Source: Polytrichum commune (taxonomy: Eukaryota; Streptophyta; Polytrichopsida; Polytrichales; Polytrichaceae). From it: a stretch of DNA of 64,000 nucleotides. Location of the stretch: positions 4,530,501 through 4,594,500 of the forward strand of contig OX485808.1 of assembly GCA_950295325.1 (NCBI GenBank), in the 5' to 3' direction. The notes under the pieces are model-generated. The model saw only the letters and a list, made by a program, of their open reading frames with translations, had not been told where the DNA came from and searched no databases. The stretch's first letter is position 1, and each line of letters starts with the position of its first letter. Below, in pieces: positions 35,987 through 45,450 of the stretch. Made by a program: the position numbers and the translations under genes.

Positions 35987-36136
35987 GGTTATCTCTCTGT
36001 CTCGTATACCGACATTTCGGGTGATGTGCCCTTTGAACTGGGTGATCGCAACGAGCTCGCTTACCTTCATGTGGACAACAATTGGCTTAACAGGCCGGTG
36101 CCTCGTGAACTTGGCCAACTACAGAAACTTAAATAA
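35987..36136 (+). pseudogene. LRR receptor exon fragment
   Basis: The frame reads GYLSVSYTDISGDVPFELGD, then NELAYLHVDNNWLN, then PVPRELGQLQKLK and TAA. It fits two extracellular-type plant LRRs (LxxLxVxxNxLxGxVPxELGxLxxL). Further decayed coding (ENMRLLENG) follows in the same frame as the stop. Upstream, a block around 'CGAGCACTTCACAGG' is duplicated (35588 and 35955). Confidence 0.5.
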
Positions 36137-37041
36137 TTTTAAGAGATTGGCGCTTTGCACAACCGCTCACATGTCTACCCTGATGCACTCGAAAACATGC
36201 GCTTGTTGGAAAACGGTGAAATTCAGACCACGACCAACCACTAATCTCTAGATGACAAACAAAAGCACCACATGAACGAAATCCCGGATCCTAAGTTAGA
36301 TGAACGCAATCAATCCTAAGATGCAAACTAGTAACTCAATGATGAGCAAGGCGACAACCTTAGTGAAGTTGATAAGCACTTTGTAAGGAGAGTCAACAAC
36401 TACCGCCTAATCTTCTCGCTTTGATACATATTCACATCGTCATCATCTATTCACTTTGTGACCTTCAGCCGCTTCTCTAATCTCTCCAAACCCGCTGCCT
36501 CCTACCAACTCCACTCCTCGGTCTCATCTCCATTTACATGCCACCTTTCTCTCTGCGTCTCTCCACCTCTAGCTTCTCTGTCTGCTCATACCCACAACTA
36601 AAATCCTTGCTGTTGGCCTTGACTATGGGATTCTTGACTCAATCGGCATGCACTCTGATCCGCGAGACAAGGGAAGGAAGAGCGCACAGTGTAGGCGCAA
36701 GGAGAAGGTGAGGTGGCCATAATACACAGAGCTCGAGCCTCGGCTGACAATGTCCTCGCTCCATTCATCCATCTCCCCATCCTGTCTCCATTCATCCATG
36801 ACTACTTGCACTCCCCGACAGGAACTCGTCCTTGCGCCTCACCCATTCGTCTATCCTACCACCTGACCGATTATTTATACAGAAGGCCTTCTGTAGCTGG
36901 TAAGTTTTTATTATACTACTACCTGAATTATTGGTTTGTGTGGTGGGTGTATATATCACCAGGCACGAGACTTTTGTGCACCTACTTACATCATGTTTCC
37001 CCACTTGCACACACAAGAGTCAGCAGTAGAAATTTGGTATG
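36137..37041. other. Unassigned, partly GC-rich stretch
   Basis: 36440-36900 is rich in C and T and resembles a leader region, and CTGGTAAGT near 36898 looks like a splice donor. I cannot attach either to a coding sequence. ORFs in several frames have no family features. Confidence 0.35.
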
Positions 37042-37316
37042 TACAGTCAAGACTCTATATGTGGTACCCCTATAAGCGATATGATTTCATATATGTTAAG
37101 AAAACTTTACTGTCCTACAAAAACACAATTGGTTAGACTAGTGAGTGTTATGTGTTAAGTGTTATAACATGCTCTACTTCCTTCTTTGTTAATTGCACCT
37201 TTGTAAGTGTTACTTTTGAGAAAATCAAGGTAATAATATATGAGAGCATACATTTTAAACATGTAATCACATTTATCCCATATTCTTTCCGAACAATTTA
37301 AAATTGTTGGAGGCAC

Positions 37317-37805
37317 ATGGGTGTTCTTTCGATCTCTATTGAGAGGGAGATAGAGGAAGCTAGACGCTTGGTAGAGGTTCATGAAGTTGCTACTCTACTT
37401 CATCAACTAACGTTGTTGTCATCTAATAGTGAGGTGGGTGACATGATGAATGCTCATGAATACCTCAATTATGAGATGGAGTTTGATTTAAACAACCCTT
37501 ATGAACCTACCGATGAGGAGTTTTGGGATATGTATTCCTAGAAACATCAAGAAATTGATGATGAGGAGGAATAGGTTGATGTGATAAAAGAAGTTGTAGG
37601 ATTTAGTGTTGCAGAGCGTTCTCTAGAGACTTTGAAGAAATACTTTGAACAAAGACCAAATGATGCCCTGTCACACATCATGAGCATTCAAGGATTCCAG
37701 AAGGAAGTTTCATCTCATCATTTGGAAGCTTCTCATCATACTACTATAGAACTCTTTCTTTCGGTTATTTTGTGGGCCCAATTCTGTGCCCACATTTCAA
37801 CTTAA
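37317..37805 (+). pseudogene. Tigger-type transposase C-terminal relic
   Basis: It reads MNAHEYLNYEMEFDLNNPYE, TDEEFWDMYS, stop, KHQEIDDEEE, stop, then AERSLETLKKYFEQRPNDAL and SSHHLEASHHTTIELFL. An acidic 'ADEYLN...DEE' block followed by 'ALETLKLYFEQ' and 'KQTTI.SFF' is the usual tail of Tigger/pogo DDE transposases. Two in-frame stops and no catalytic core, so it is inactive. Confidence 0.6.
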
Positions 37806-38764
37806 CTTAAAATTATGTTCAAGCACTAGGATTAGCATTTAGTCGAGTTAGTTTAAAGGCTAGATGGAATGGGAGTGCCTTAAGTTTAGATATAGTTGAA
37901 TTGAAGTTAATGAGATCAATAGTAATCAAAAGTGAAAAATCAAACAAAAGAGTGAAGTAGTTTTAAATTGAGTTTGATTAATGATAGGTTAGAAGTGGCT
38001 TAGGCCAACATTAATTGTTCGTTTAAAGTGAGGTTGGTGTTTGTTTAAGGAGGGGGGTGACCCTTCCCCAAGCTTAGATTGGTCCTCTGGATTTCCGGAT
38101 CCAGGGGGGGTCCCATTGAGTTTTTGAGGACTGCTAGACTCTAAAACCCTGATCTCCAAACTAGGAAGTGCGGCGGCGGAGGGCAAAGCCCTGCCGAAGT
38201 TGAAAATATTTGGGTTATGCTTCAACATCGTATCAGGTTAGGGAATGTTGGGTGAGCTGCTGAATTGGAAGAGGGTGGTAGAAGGGGAAGAATGGCTCTC
38301 ATTGGTTTGGTGATAGAATCACTTGAAGGAAGGCAGGAGGGCGGAAGGCGGAAGCATTCTTTTTGGCTGGAAGGTCAGCAAGGTTAAGGAGGAGGCGGCG
38401 ATCAGCATTGATAGACTTTGGGGCCTCACGATGAATTGATCGACCCTGCTGCATTTTCATCCTCCGGAATGCCTCTAGTATCCACTGGGATGCGACGAGG
38501 CGGCGGCAGTCCACACAATGGCGGTAGCAGAAGGGGTGGAGTGAGGATGGAAGAGGGCAGAGCAAGGTCCCAATGCACAGCTCCCGGCTGAAGAAGAGGG
38601 TCACCCTTGAGCATTAGCGCCAAGCCTTGAGGTGGGTGTCGGAGGTGCTTGATTTAATGGTGAAGGGTTTATCCTCTGATGAGGAAACTCGATGCTGGAA
38701 TCGGGAGCCGTGGCCATGACCAGGCATGACAACCCGATTTTTCTGGGTACCATTCTATGTATTA

Positions 38765-38842
38765 GGTAATCGTTTTATTGGAACCGGTTATCGGTGCAGA
38801 ACCGGTTCTGCACCGATAACCGGTTCCAATAAAACGATTACC
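38765..38842. repeat. Perfect 78-bp palindrome without spacer
   Basis: The arm 38765-38803 (GGTAATCGTTTTATTGG... to GCAGAACC) is followed at once by its exact reverse complement, 38804-38842. AACCGGTT occurs at the centre and within each arm. DNA could extrude a cruciform, and a transcript would form a 39-bp hairpin. Confidence 0.95.
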
Positions 38843-38846
38843 GGAC

Positions 38847-39026
38847 GTAACCGGTTGGCCGCTTTGTTGAGCCGCGCAGGTGACCTAAACAGTGGGTCAC
38901 CTGTCACCATAACCGATTTAGATGATCATAACCGGCTGGGATGTCGAGGTTATCGTCTGCAAACCTGTGTGCTCAGAGCCAATCGTGTAGTGCCACCTCG
39001 ACGAAACAAAGCGGCCAACCGGTTAC
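38847..39026. repeat. Second inverted repeat next to the palindrome
   Basis: GTAACCGGTTGGCCGCTTTGTT (38847-38868) is the exact reverse complement of 39005-39026, with a smaller GGTGACC/GGTCACC pair (38879-38885 and 38895-38901) in the loop. Together with the palindrome this looks like a compact hairpin element, perhaps a MITE. Confidence 0.85.
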
Positions 39027-39077
39027 GAGAATGTGCTGGTTTTTAAGTTAAGGCGACTTAAGCAGGAGATTTTCGGT

Positions 39078-39257
39078 ATGGCCAGTAGTCAGGGGCATCA
39101 AGGGACTGGGCATGGTGCAAGTGAGGCAGCGGTGATTGCTGCGGTGGCCGGGGCAGGTCAAACAAAGCACTTGGCGCTGGTGCGTAAGCCGGTTAAGGGT
39201 ACCCCATCCAGGGGGCCAAGCGGCATACCAGGGGCCTCGAAGACTAAGCGGCAATAA
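39078..39257 (+). other. Small GC-rich ORF inside the Tigger element
   Basis: Fifty-nine codons starting MASSQGHQGTGHGASEA, rich in Gly, Ala and Lys. No family recognised. It may be a gag-like fragment of a nested retroelement or chance coding in GC-rich DNA. Confidence 0.2.
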
Positions 39258-39945
39258 GCCTCCAGCTGGTGGCACTCTTCTTCCTCACTTCGAGTCAACC
39301 ACTCGACAGAAGGAGGTTGGGAGTCTTACAGATTGGGAATAGGGGTGAGACATAAGGGCGAAGGGGGCTTATTAAGTGAACCCAGGATTTCTTAATGCTT
39401 GCTTGCTCATTAACTTATGTCGATACGAGAAGAGTGTAGGTAGGATTAGTAAGGGTGTTGTTAGGTAGCTAGGTACACAAGTGAAAGCATTTAGTAAATG
39501 CTAATGTATGATGACTTTCTTATTATGAAGCGTGTTTGCATATTAACATCACTCAAGGATGCATTGAAGAAATGGATGATGAGAAAGAATTAATTTAAGC
39601 ATGTGGGTTGCAAGCCTCCACCCCGACACTGACACATAAAGGGGGGAGGTTTGTGGCTGACATATTTTGGTTGGAAGAATCTCATCAAGTTACTACTATA
39701 TAGATTATTTCTTTCAATTAATTTAGTTGAATTGTGTATTATCATTTGTACTTTCATTTTTTATTTTTATAAAACGTTATGTTCTTCATTTTTGGTATTT
39801 CAAAATATTATTTCTATAAATCTTATTAATCACCGGTATGAATTCTATAAGTGTGACTTGTTATAATTCTATATATGTTTTTTTTTTTGCTACTCCCGAC
39901 CTATAACATTTATAGAGTCTTGACTGTAGGTGAATCCATGGTGTC

Positions 39946-41057
39946 ATTGATTATATGCAGGGCTGATTTTTCACAAAGTCTTTGCCTGTCCACGTCCAAA
40001 AACCTTGAATTGAAAGGCAAAAAAAATTGCAACCCGTCCCAAAACCGGTAGCTTCTAAACCAACCCGTCCATGGAAAGGTTAAAGAAAAAACGATTTGTC
40101 CCAAAACCGGTTTGGAAATGAAAATACCCATCCCGCAATACGTATAAATAAGTCTCTTACAATGTTGGTTAAAAAATTAAAACAAAAAAACCAAAAGATG
40201 TTGACATGTGACTATTTGCACTTTGAAACAATAGGATCTTCACAAATTATGCCTTCAATGCCCGTCAGTTATCTGACTTTTGCTGTCGATTTCCATCTTT
40301 CCAGTACACCCCATTCTAATTTCCTCTGCCACCATCATTTCTTTTTATTTCTTGTCCTTCAATCTCCCATTTCTTTCCCCACACTCTACCCTCAAGGTGT
40401 TTCCATCACTCGTTATTGCCCGTCCGTCACCACCCGCATTCCCTCCACAAGAGGGGATTTTCTAGACAAAACCTAATCAAAAGTCATCTACGTGCTAGTT
40501 TGAAGGTAGAGACTTTAGATGCTTTGATGCGCATTTCATGTGCAAATATTCCAGTTGAAAACATCAATTAGAATGCAGTGATGCTTGTTTGGAGAAACAT
40601 GAAGGAAAGGAGGATTCATCCACTCCTTTGGAGGGTGAGTAGCTCTTTATTTTAAAAAAATTGAACATGTTTATATATACTAATTCTTATTCAATTGCTA
40701 AGTTTACCTTCAGTTTTAATCTTTGACATTATGTTAAAAAGGTTCTAAATTTTGTGGTTGATGAATTAATGTATGCAGGTGTATCAAGCACTTCAAGATG
40801 GATACTTTGATTGGGTATTAGTGGTTTGATTGCATTATGCTTATATTCACATGTCATATATGACATACTGTAACTGATATTTGTACCATTTATTTTTTTG
40901 GGGGAAAAAATATTATTTTTAGAACCCGCCCAAAGTGAATTTGACACGTCCAAAAACCGGTTCATTTTCTAAGCACCCGTCCACTGGAAAGGCTTTTTTT
41001 ATGAACATGTCCCTCAACATGTTGGGGACCTTGTGAAAAATCACCATTGATTATATG
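39946..41057. mobile_element. ~1.1-kb non-autonomous element with 8-12-bp target repeat (hAT-like)
   Basis: The direct repeat ATTGATTATATG at 39946-39957 and 41046-41057 flanks 39958-41045. The left end CAGGGCTGATTTTTCACAA is the near reverse complement of the right end TTGTGAAAAATCACC. CAGGG termini and an 8-bp target repeat (ATTATATG, if the last four bases belong to the element) suit hAT. Motifs 'CCGTCCA.GGAAAGG' and 'AAAACCGGT' repeat near both ends. No transposase is present. It inserted only 31 bp beyond the Tigger element. Confidence 0.7.
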
Positions 41058-41194
41058 ATCGAACTTCATCCGACAGGAATAAAGACTTGTATTACTGTAT
41101 TCAGGTTTATGTGGTGGGCCTGGTACATATATATATCACGAGAGAGGAAAGGACTACAGTGCCTGTGCACCAAATAAGTCAATTATCGACGGAC

Positions 41195-41365
41195 CTACGC
41201 CACGGATGAGGCCTCTATGACCGATAAAATAAAAGAGTAATAGCAGCTGCTTAGGAGTAATATATAGCAGGCCATAATGTTTTCCCCATGAGAAACATAT
41301 TTTAAGGAAAATGTCATTGTTTTTTTTTTAATTCACGAATATGGAAATTGCTACAAATTTCGAAG
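41195..41365 (+). repeat. Dispersed repeat R1, copy 2 (truncated)
   Basis: It shares GAGGC.TCTATGACCGATAAAATAAAAGAG and 'CACGAATATGGAAATTGCTACAAATTT' with copy 1. The similarity stops where the foldback region begins. Confidence 0.55.
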
Positions 41366-41454
41366 TGGTGAAGTTGGTACTCCGGGAGGACGTTAAGTAC
41401 CCCCCCACAAACTTTTCGGGGGGGGGGGGGAATATTCTATCAGGGGCAGCCCTC

Positions 41455-42391
41455 AACATTTTTTCTGCACCCGACCAAAAACTGCTGCCCGACCGCCCGA
41501 TTTCGAAAAAACTAGTGTACTTGCATTTTTGAAGGCTACTTGTCCACAAATCCCATATTGAGTGCACCTCATTTTCAAGGTCTCAAATCCAATATATATG
41601 TTCACTTCCATTGAGTAAATAAGCAATTGACTAGTACATATTCTCAAAGTGAAACCGCCAATAAAGCATGTAATTAACTTGGAAGTCAAAAATATTACAA
41701 AATCCTCATTATCACTGAGGTTATAATTTTTGTTACTTACAATTGAAAGGGACTTTGTCATTCTAAAATGAAACTAAAATTTATGATTTATTTATTTTAT
41801 GTTTAATATGTTTAATATGTTTAATACAATATATAATATAGTTAATACCTTCTACTATCACAAAGTTTTCATATGCATTTAAACTACTTAAGTAAGATTG
41901 AATGCAACTAAGTCTAATATATTCTGATTAATCCTAATTAAGCCCAATTAAATCAGGAAATATGCTTACCAAATTAATGAAGCCTAATTAATCATAAATT
42001 ATATTTACTGGATTTAATTCCATTTAAATCATGACTAATTCCAGTAAGTACATTTTATAATTAATTAGGGTTAATTAATTTGGTACGCATATTTTCTGAT
42101 TTAATTGGGCTTGAATAGGATTCATTAGGATTAATCAGAAATTATTAGACTTAGTTGCATTCAATCTTACTTAACAAGTTTAAATGCGTATGAAAACTTT
42201 ATGATTTTATGAAATCTAGTCAATTGCTTATTTATTCAATGAAAGTGAACATATATATTGGATTTGAGACCTTGAAAATGAAGTGCACTCAATATGGGAT
42301 TTGTGGACAAGTAGCCTTCAAAAATGCAAGTACACTAGTTTTTTCGAAATGGGGCGGGCGGGCAGCAGTTTCGGTCGGGTGCAGAAAATTG
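41455..42391. mobile_element. 937-bp foldback element
   Basis: Outer arms 41455-41634 and 42216-42391 are inverted copies (for example CTCATTTTCAAGGTCTCAAA against TTTGAGACCTTGAAAATGAA). Inner arms 41871-42025 and about 42035-42199 are also inverted copies, meeting near 42030. A 236-bp segment, 41635-41870, is present only on the left. The element therefore folds into a hairpin of about 330 bp. A G13 run lies just left (41418-41430) and a T run just right (42392 onward). No coding sequence. Confidence 0.85.
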
Positions 42392-42577
42392 TTTTTTTTT
42401 TTTTTTTTTTTGCGAGATTGAGGCATGCTCATCATTGACCGAGTAGTTGTAAGTGTGAGGATCAAAATAGAAAACACCAACTACTCCAAAACACCCCGGA
42501 AGTTGCGGTGTCGAAAGTCTTCTTGATGGTGACTTCGACTCTTGAAAATATTTCACACCTTTTATAGCCCATTAGCT

Positions 42578-42815
42578 AGCTGGGCTAGCCCATATTTTTG
42601 AGGCCTTAATCTTGCCATAGCTAGGCTAGCCCATATTTTTTGAGGCCTCAATCTAGCCATAGCTAGGCTAGCCCATATTTTCTAAGGCCTCGATCTAGCC
42701 ATAGTTGGGCTAGCCCATATTTTTTGAGGCCTCGATCTAGCCATAGCTGGGCTAGCCCATAATTTTTGAGGCCTCGATCTAGCCATAGCTGGGCTAGCCC
42801 ATTTTTTTCGGGTAC
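42578..42815 (+). repeat. ~43-bp minisatellite, about 5.5 copies
   Basis: The unit is approximately GAGGCCTCGATCTAGCCATAG followed by CTGGGCTAGCCCATATTTTT. The core TAGC(C)...GGCTAGCCC is itself partly palindromic. Confidence 0.85.
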
Positions 42816-42931
42816 CGTTTTTAGCCATATAGCTGGACTAGCTGACCTAATAAATTAATTCATGTAGCTCATATAATGAATTCAAGGAGACATTGTCTCA
42901 TCAATACAATTATATTTCATATCAGTCAAAA

Positions 42932-43123
42932 TCACTCATCGTCATCAATATCTAAAACATGTTGCTCATCATTCTCTACCAACAAATTGTCATCATCCTC
43001 TATCTGCAACTCCTCATCGAAAATAGGGCGTTTGGGAATGTGATTCTTCCAATCGGAATTATCCAACAAGATCAACTTTTCAGGATCGTATGGCATTAGA
43101 TGTTTGTTCAACTTAAACATCAT
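42932..43123 (-). pseudogene. Acidic-tail ORF between the two minisatellites, possible transposase end
   Basis: It starts MMFKLNKHLMPYDPEKLILL and ends in a very acidic stretch (LDIDDDE). It is flanked at similar distances by the same minisatellite, as subterminal repeats flank hAT transposons. The similarity is structural only, so the assignment is weak. Confidence 0.3.
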
Positions 43124-43365
43124 TGATGCCTCTGCAAATCCTCAAGAGAACGACCCATCTTTTTAGAGGAATGTAGAGAATATAGCCCACTTTGAGTAAA
43201 GACATATCAAAAGATGTAAACATGTAACCAGTTGCACTTGGATGCACTTGGATATGGACAGATGATCTCAACCCTAAAAAATTTATGGTAGTGGTAGGGA
43301 TGACATGGTTGGGCCTTAGCTTGAGCCAATTTAGTTACATGACTTATCTTTAGCTAGCTAATAAC

Positions 43366-43513
43366 TAGCTGGGCTAGCCCATATTATCTGAGGCCTCGAT
43401 CTAGCCATAGCTGGACTAGCCCATATTTTTTGAGGCCTCGATCTAGCCATAGCTAGGCTAGCCCATAATTTTTCAAACCGCGATCTAGCCATAGCTGGGC
43501 TAGCCCATTTTTT
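43366..43513 (+). repeat. Second block of the ~43-bp minisatellite
   Basis: About 3.4 copies of the unit seen at 42578-42815, in the same orientation. It is followed by the hairpin GCTAGCCCA...TGGGCTAGC near 43550-43577. Confidence 0.8.
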
Positions 43514-43734
43514 TTGAGAACCATTTTCAGCCATAACTATTAGCTATTAGGTTAGCCGCTAGCCCAAAAAGTCCGTGGGCTAGCGGTTGTACAAGGTCTG
43601 AAATATTTAACTTTGAGCCTCGAATATCTAGCCTGTTGTCAAAAGTCTTCTTGATGTCACCTAATAAAAAATCCAAGAATAAGGACAATCATTTTGGGAC
43701 GGATGGAGTGATACACAGTTCATCTAATCCATAA

Positions 43735-44070
43735 CCGCTCATCTAAATTCTAATGCTTGGCTAGAATAATTTCAAAACTTTTATGAGGGTAAGGTTGAAG
43801 CATCTATAAAGGATAAGATTAAAGAGTTTGCATAATAATACACACATCCGAAGTTGGAACTCAAATTTTGGTAAACAATTATAGTTAGTAGCTGATAACA
43901 TTCACACTCACTCTACCATCTATTTCGGTTTGCCTAATGAACATGAAGTTGCCACCACATAAACCTTAACTCCATTCGCAGGAATGTTGCTAGATCTCAT
44001 CCATCCCTAAATGCATTTGGGACCACATATGGCCTTGCGTTTCATGCAAACTTGTGATTTGTATGAAAAA
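43735..44070 (+). repeat. Dispersed repeat R1, copy 3
   Basis: It shares 'TTATGAGGGTAAGGTTGAAGCATCTATAAA', 'GCCACCACATAAACCTTAACT' and 'AGATCTCATCCAT' with copy 1; the order differs slightly in the left part. Confidence 0.5.
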
Positions 44071-44754
44071 TCCAGAATGTCACAAATGATTTTGTTCAAA
44101 AGTCGCATATGATAACAAAACATTTTCTCCCCAAAAACCATTTGAAGAAAAAAAATGCAATCTAGGGAATCTATTATACACAGAAGAGCAGTGTTTTTTT
44201 GTTTGTGACCGGAATATGGTTCTAGCCGCGAAAAAAACCCACCCCTTCCATGTTGAACATGTAGTGAACCTATAGTTTACCCTATTCATCCTTTTACATG
44301 GATGCGAAAGTTTAACTTCGTCGATGCAATTCCCAAAGATCCGATGGATGAAGCCTAGGGCTCCTACATGACATTGATGAAAATGAATGGATGATGGATG
44401 AAGTTGGGTGTGGGGAAATAACAGAAGTAAAAAACAAATTTGGGCTCACTGACATAATGACAAAGCCTACAAGTATTAGAATAGAGGTGCCTATAACCCG
44501 ATCACTTAAGAGATTATGTGCCAAGTCTCGAGAAGTATAAGGTGGTGCAATTTCTCCTATGTAGGAAGATAGAACTCATGAGGACTAGATTTCTTTCCCG
44601 ATCATTTTATTTCTTCAATTGAAAATTTTGTGGGTTTTTTAAGCCAAAAGTTGGCCCGATCATATTACCAATGTGTAGAGTATGCCATATTAACTGCTCA
44701 TTCATTCTCATTTTAGCACTCAAAACTAGGACATGTGTGATGGCATTATTGGTT

Positions 44755-44857
44755 CCGGCTTGATCGAAATTTACTCCCAACCTTATTAAAATTTAACCCC
44801 GACTTGATCAAAATTCAGTCCCAGCCTAAGTGGAATTCAGTCCCAACATGATCAAAC
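44755..44857 (+). repeat. 22-bp tandem repeat, 4.7 copies
   Basis: Degenerate units of CCGACTTGATCAAAATTCAGTC start at 44755, 44777, 44799, 44821 and 44843. Confidence 0.75.
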
Positions 44858-45049
44858 TTTTGGTGCCCTATAGATTGCATGCAAGTGAATAAAGTCACAT
44901 GAATGAAGTGGTCTACATAGATTGGATGAAAGAAAGGGTGGTCTTTGGGTTCATGAGGAAAACCCCACCAAAACCTCGAGGGGTAAGGTTTCGTGACACC
45001 TACTTCTGGGGGAGGGTGAAAAAGCAAAGTAACACTACACTAAATATTG

Positions 45050-45450
45050 TATTTAAGGTTGAGACATTCATAGTCAATGAGGTCCATTTAATTGCTCACT
45101 AGGGTCATGTAATGCCAACATAGATGAGATTTATAGTTTTAAGGCAAGCAAAATTAAAATACATATGGTGGTGGCTGGTGATTGAGTACCCTCATAAAAG
45201 TATTGACAATTATCGTAACCAAGGAATATCATTGAAATGAGCTTTTATATGGTTGACCTTTACATATGTGTAGCTTTGAATATTATGCTTCAAAAGTTGT
45301 AGCAATTTCCATGTTATGGATTTTTAAAATTATTGCATTGTCTTTGGAATTTGTTTCTCTTCAAAAGAAAAATAATTCCGCACTATTACTCCTTCTAAAC
45401 AAATGCAAACTCTCTTATTTTATCTCTTATAGATGCCTCAACCTTAGTGT
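45050..45450 (-). repeat. Dispersed repeat R1, copy 4 (inverted)
   Basis: The reverse complement matches 11620-12010: GATGCCTCAACCTTAGTG, 'TTGTAGCAATTTCCAT', 'TTATGTGGTGG'-like and 'GGGTCATGTAATGCCAACATAGATGAGAT' blocks occur in reverse order. Confidence 0.65.

Larger units (their letters stand above)
37042..39928. mobile_element. Tigger/pogo-type DNA transposon, 2.88 kb, with TA target site
   Basis: TACAGTCAAGACTCTATA at 37042 is the exact reverse complement of TATAGAGTCTTGACTGTA at 39911-39928, so the termini are perfect inverted repeats with flanking TA dinucleotides (element proper 37044-39926). Inside, near the left end, is a transposase C-terminal relic (37317-37770). The rest of the interior, 37.99-39.35 kb, is GC-rich and unrelated to transposase, so it is probably a nested or captured sequence. 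Confidence 0.75.

Noticed and set aside
44815-45102. Overlapping ORFs on both strands near 44.9 kb
   Set aside because: No family features; they overlap the 22-bp repeat and dispersed repeat R1.
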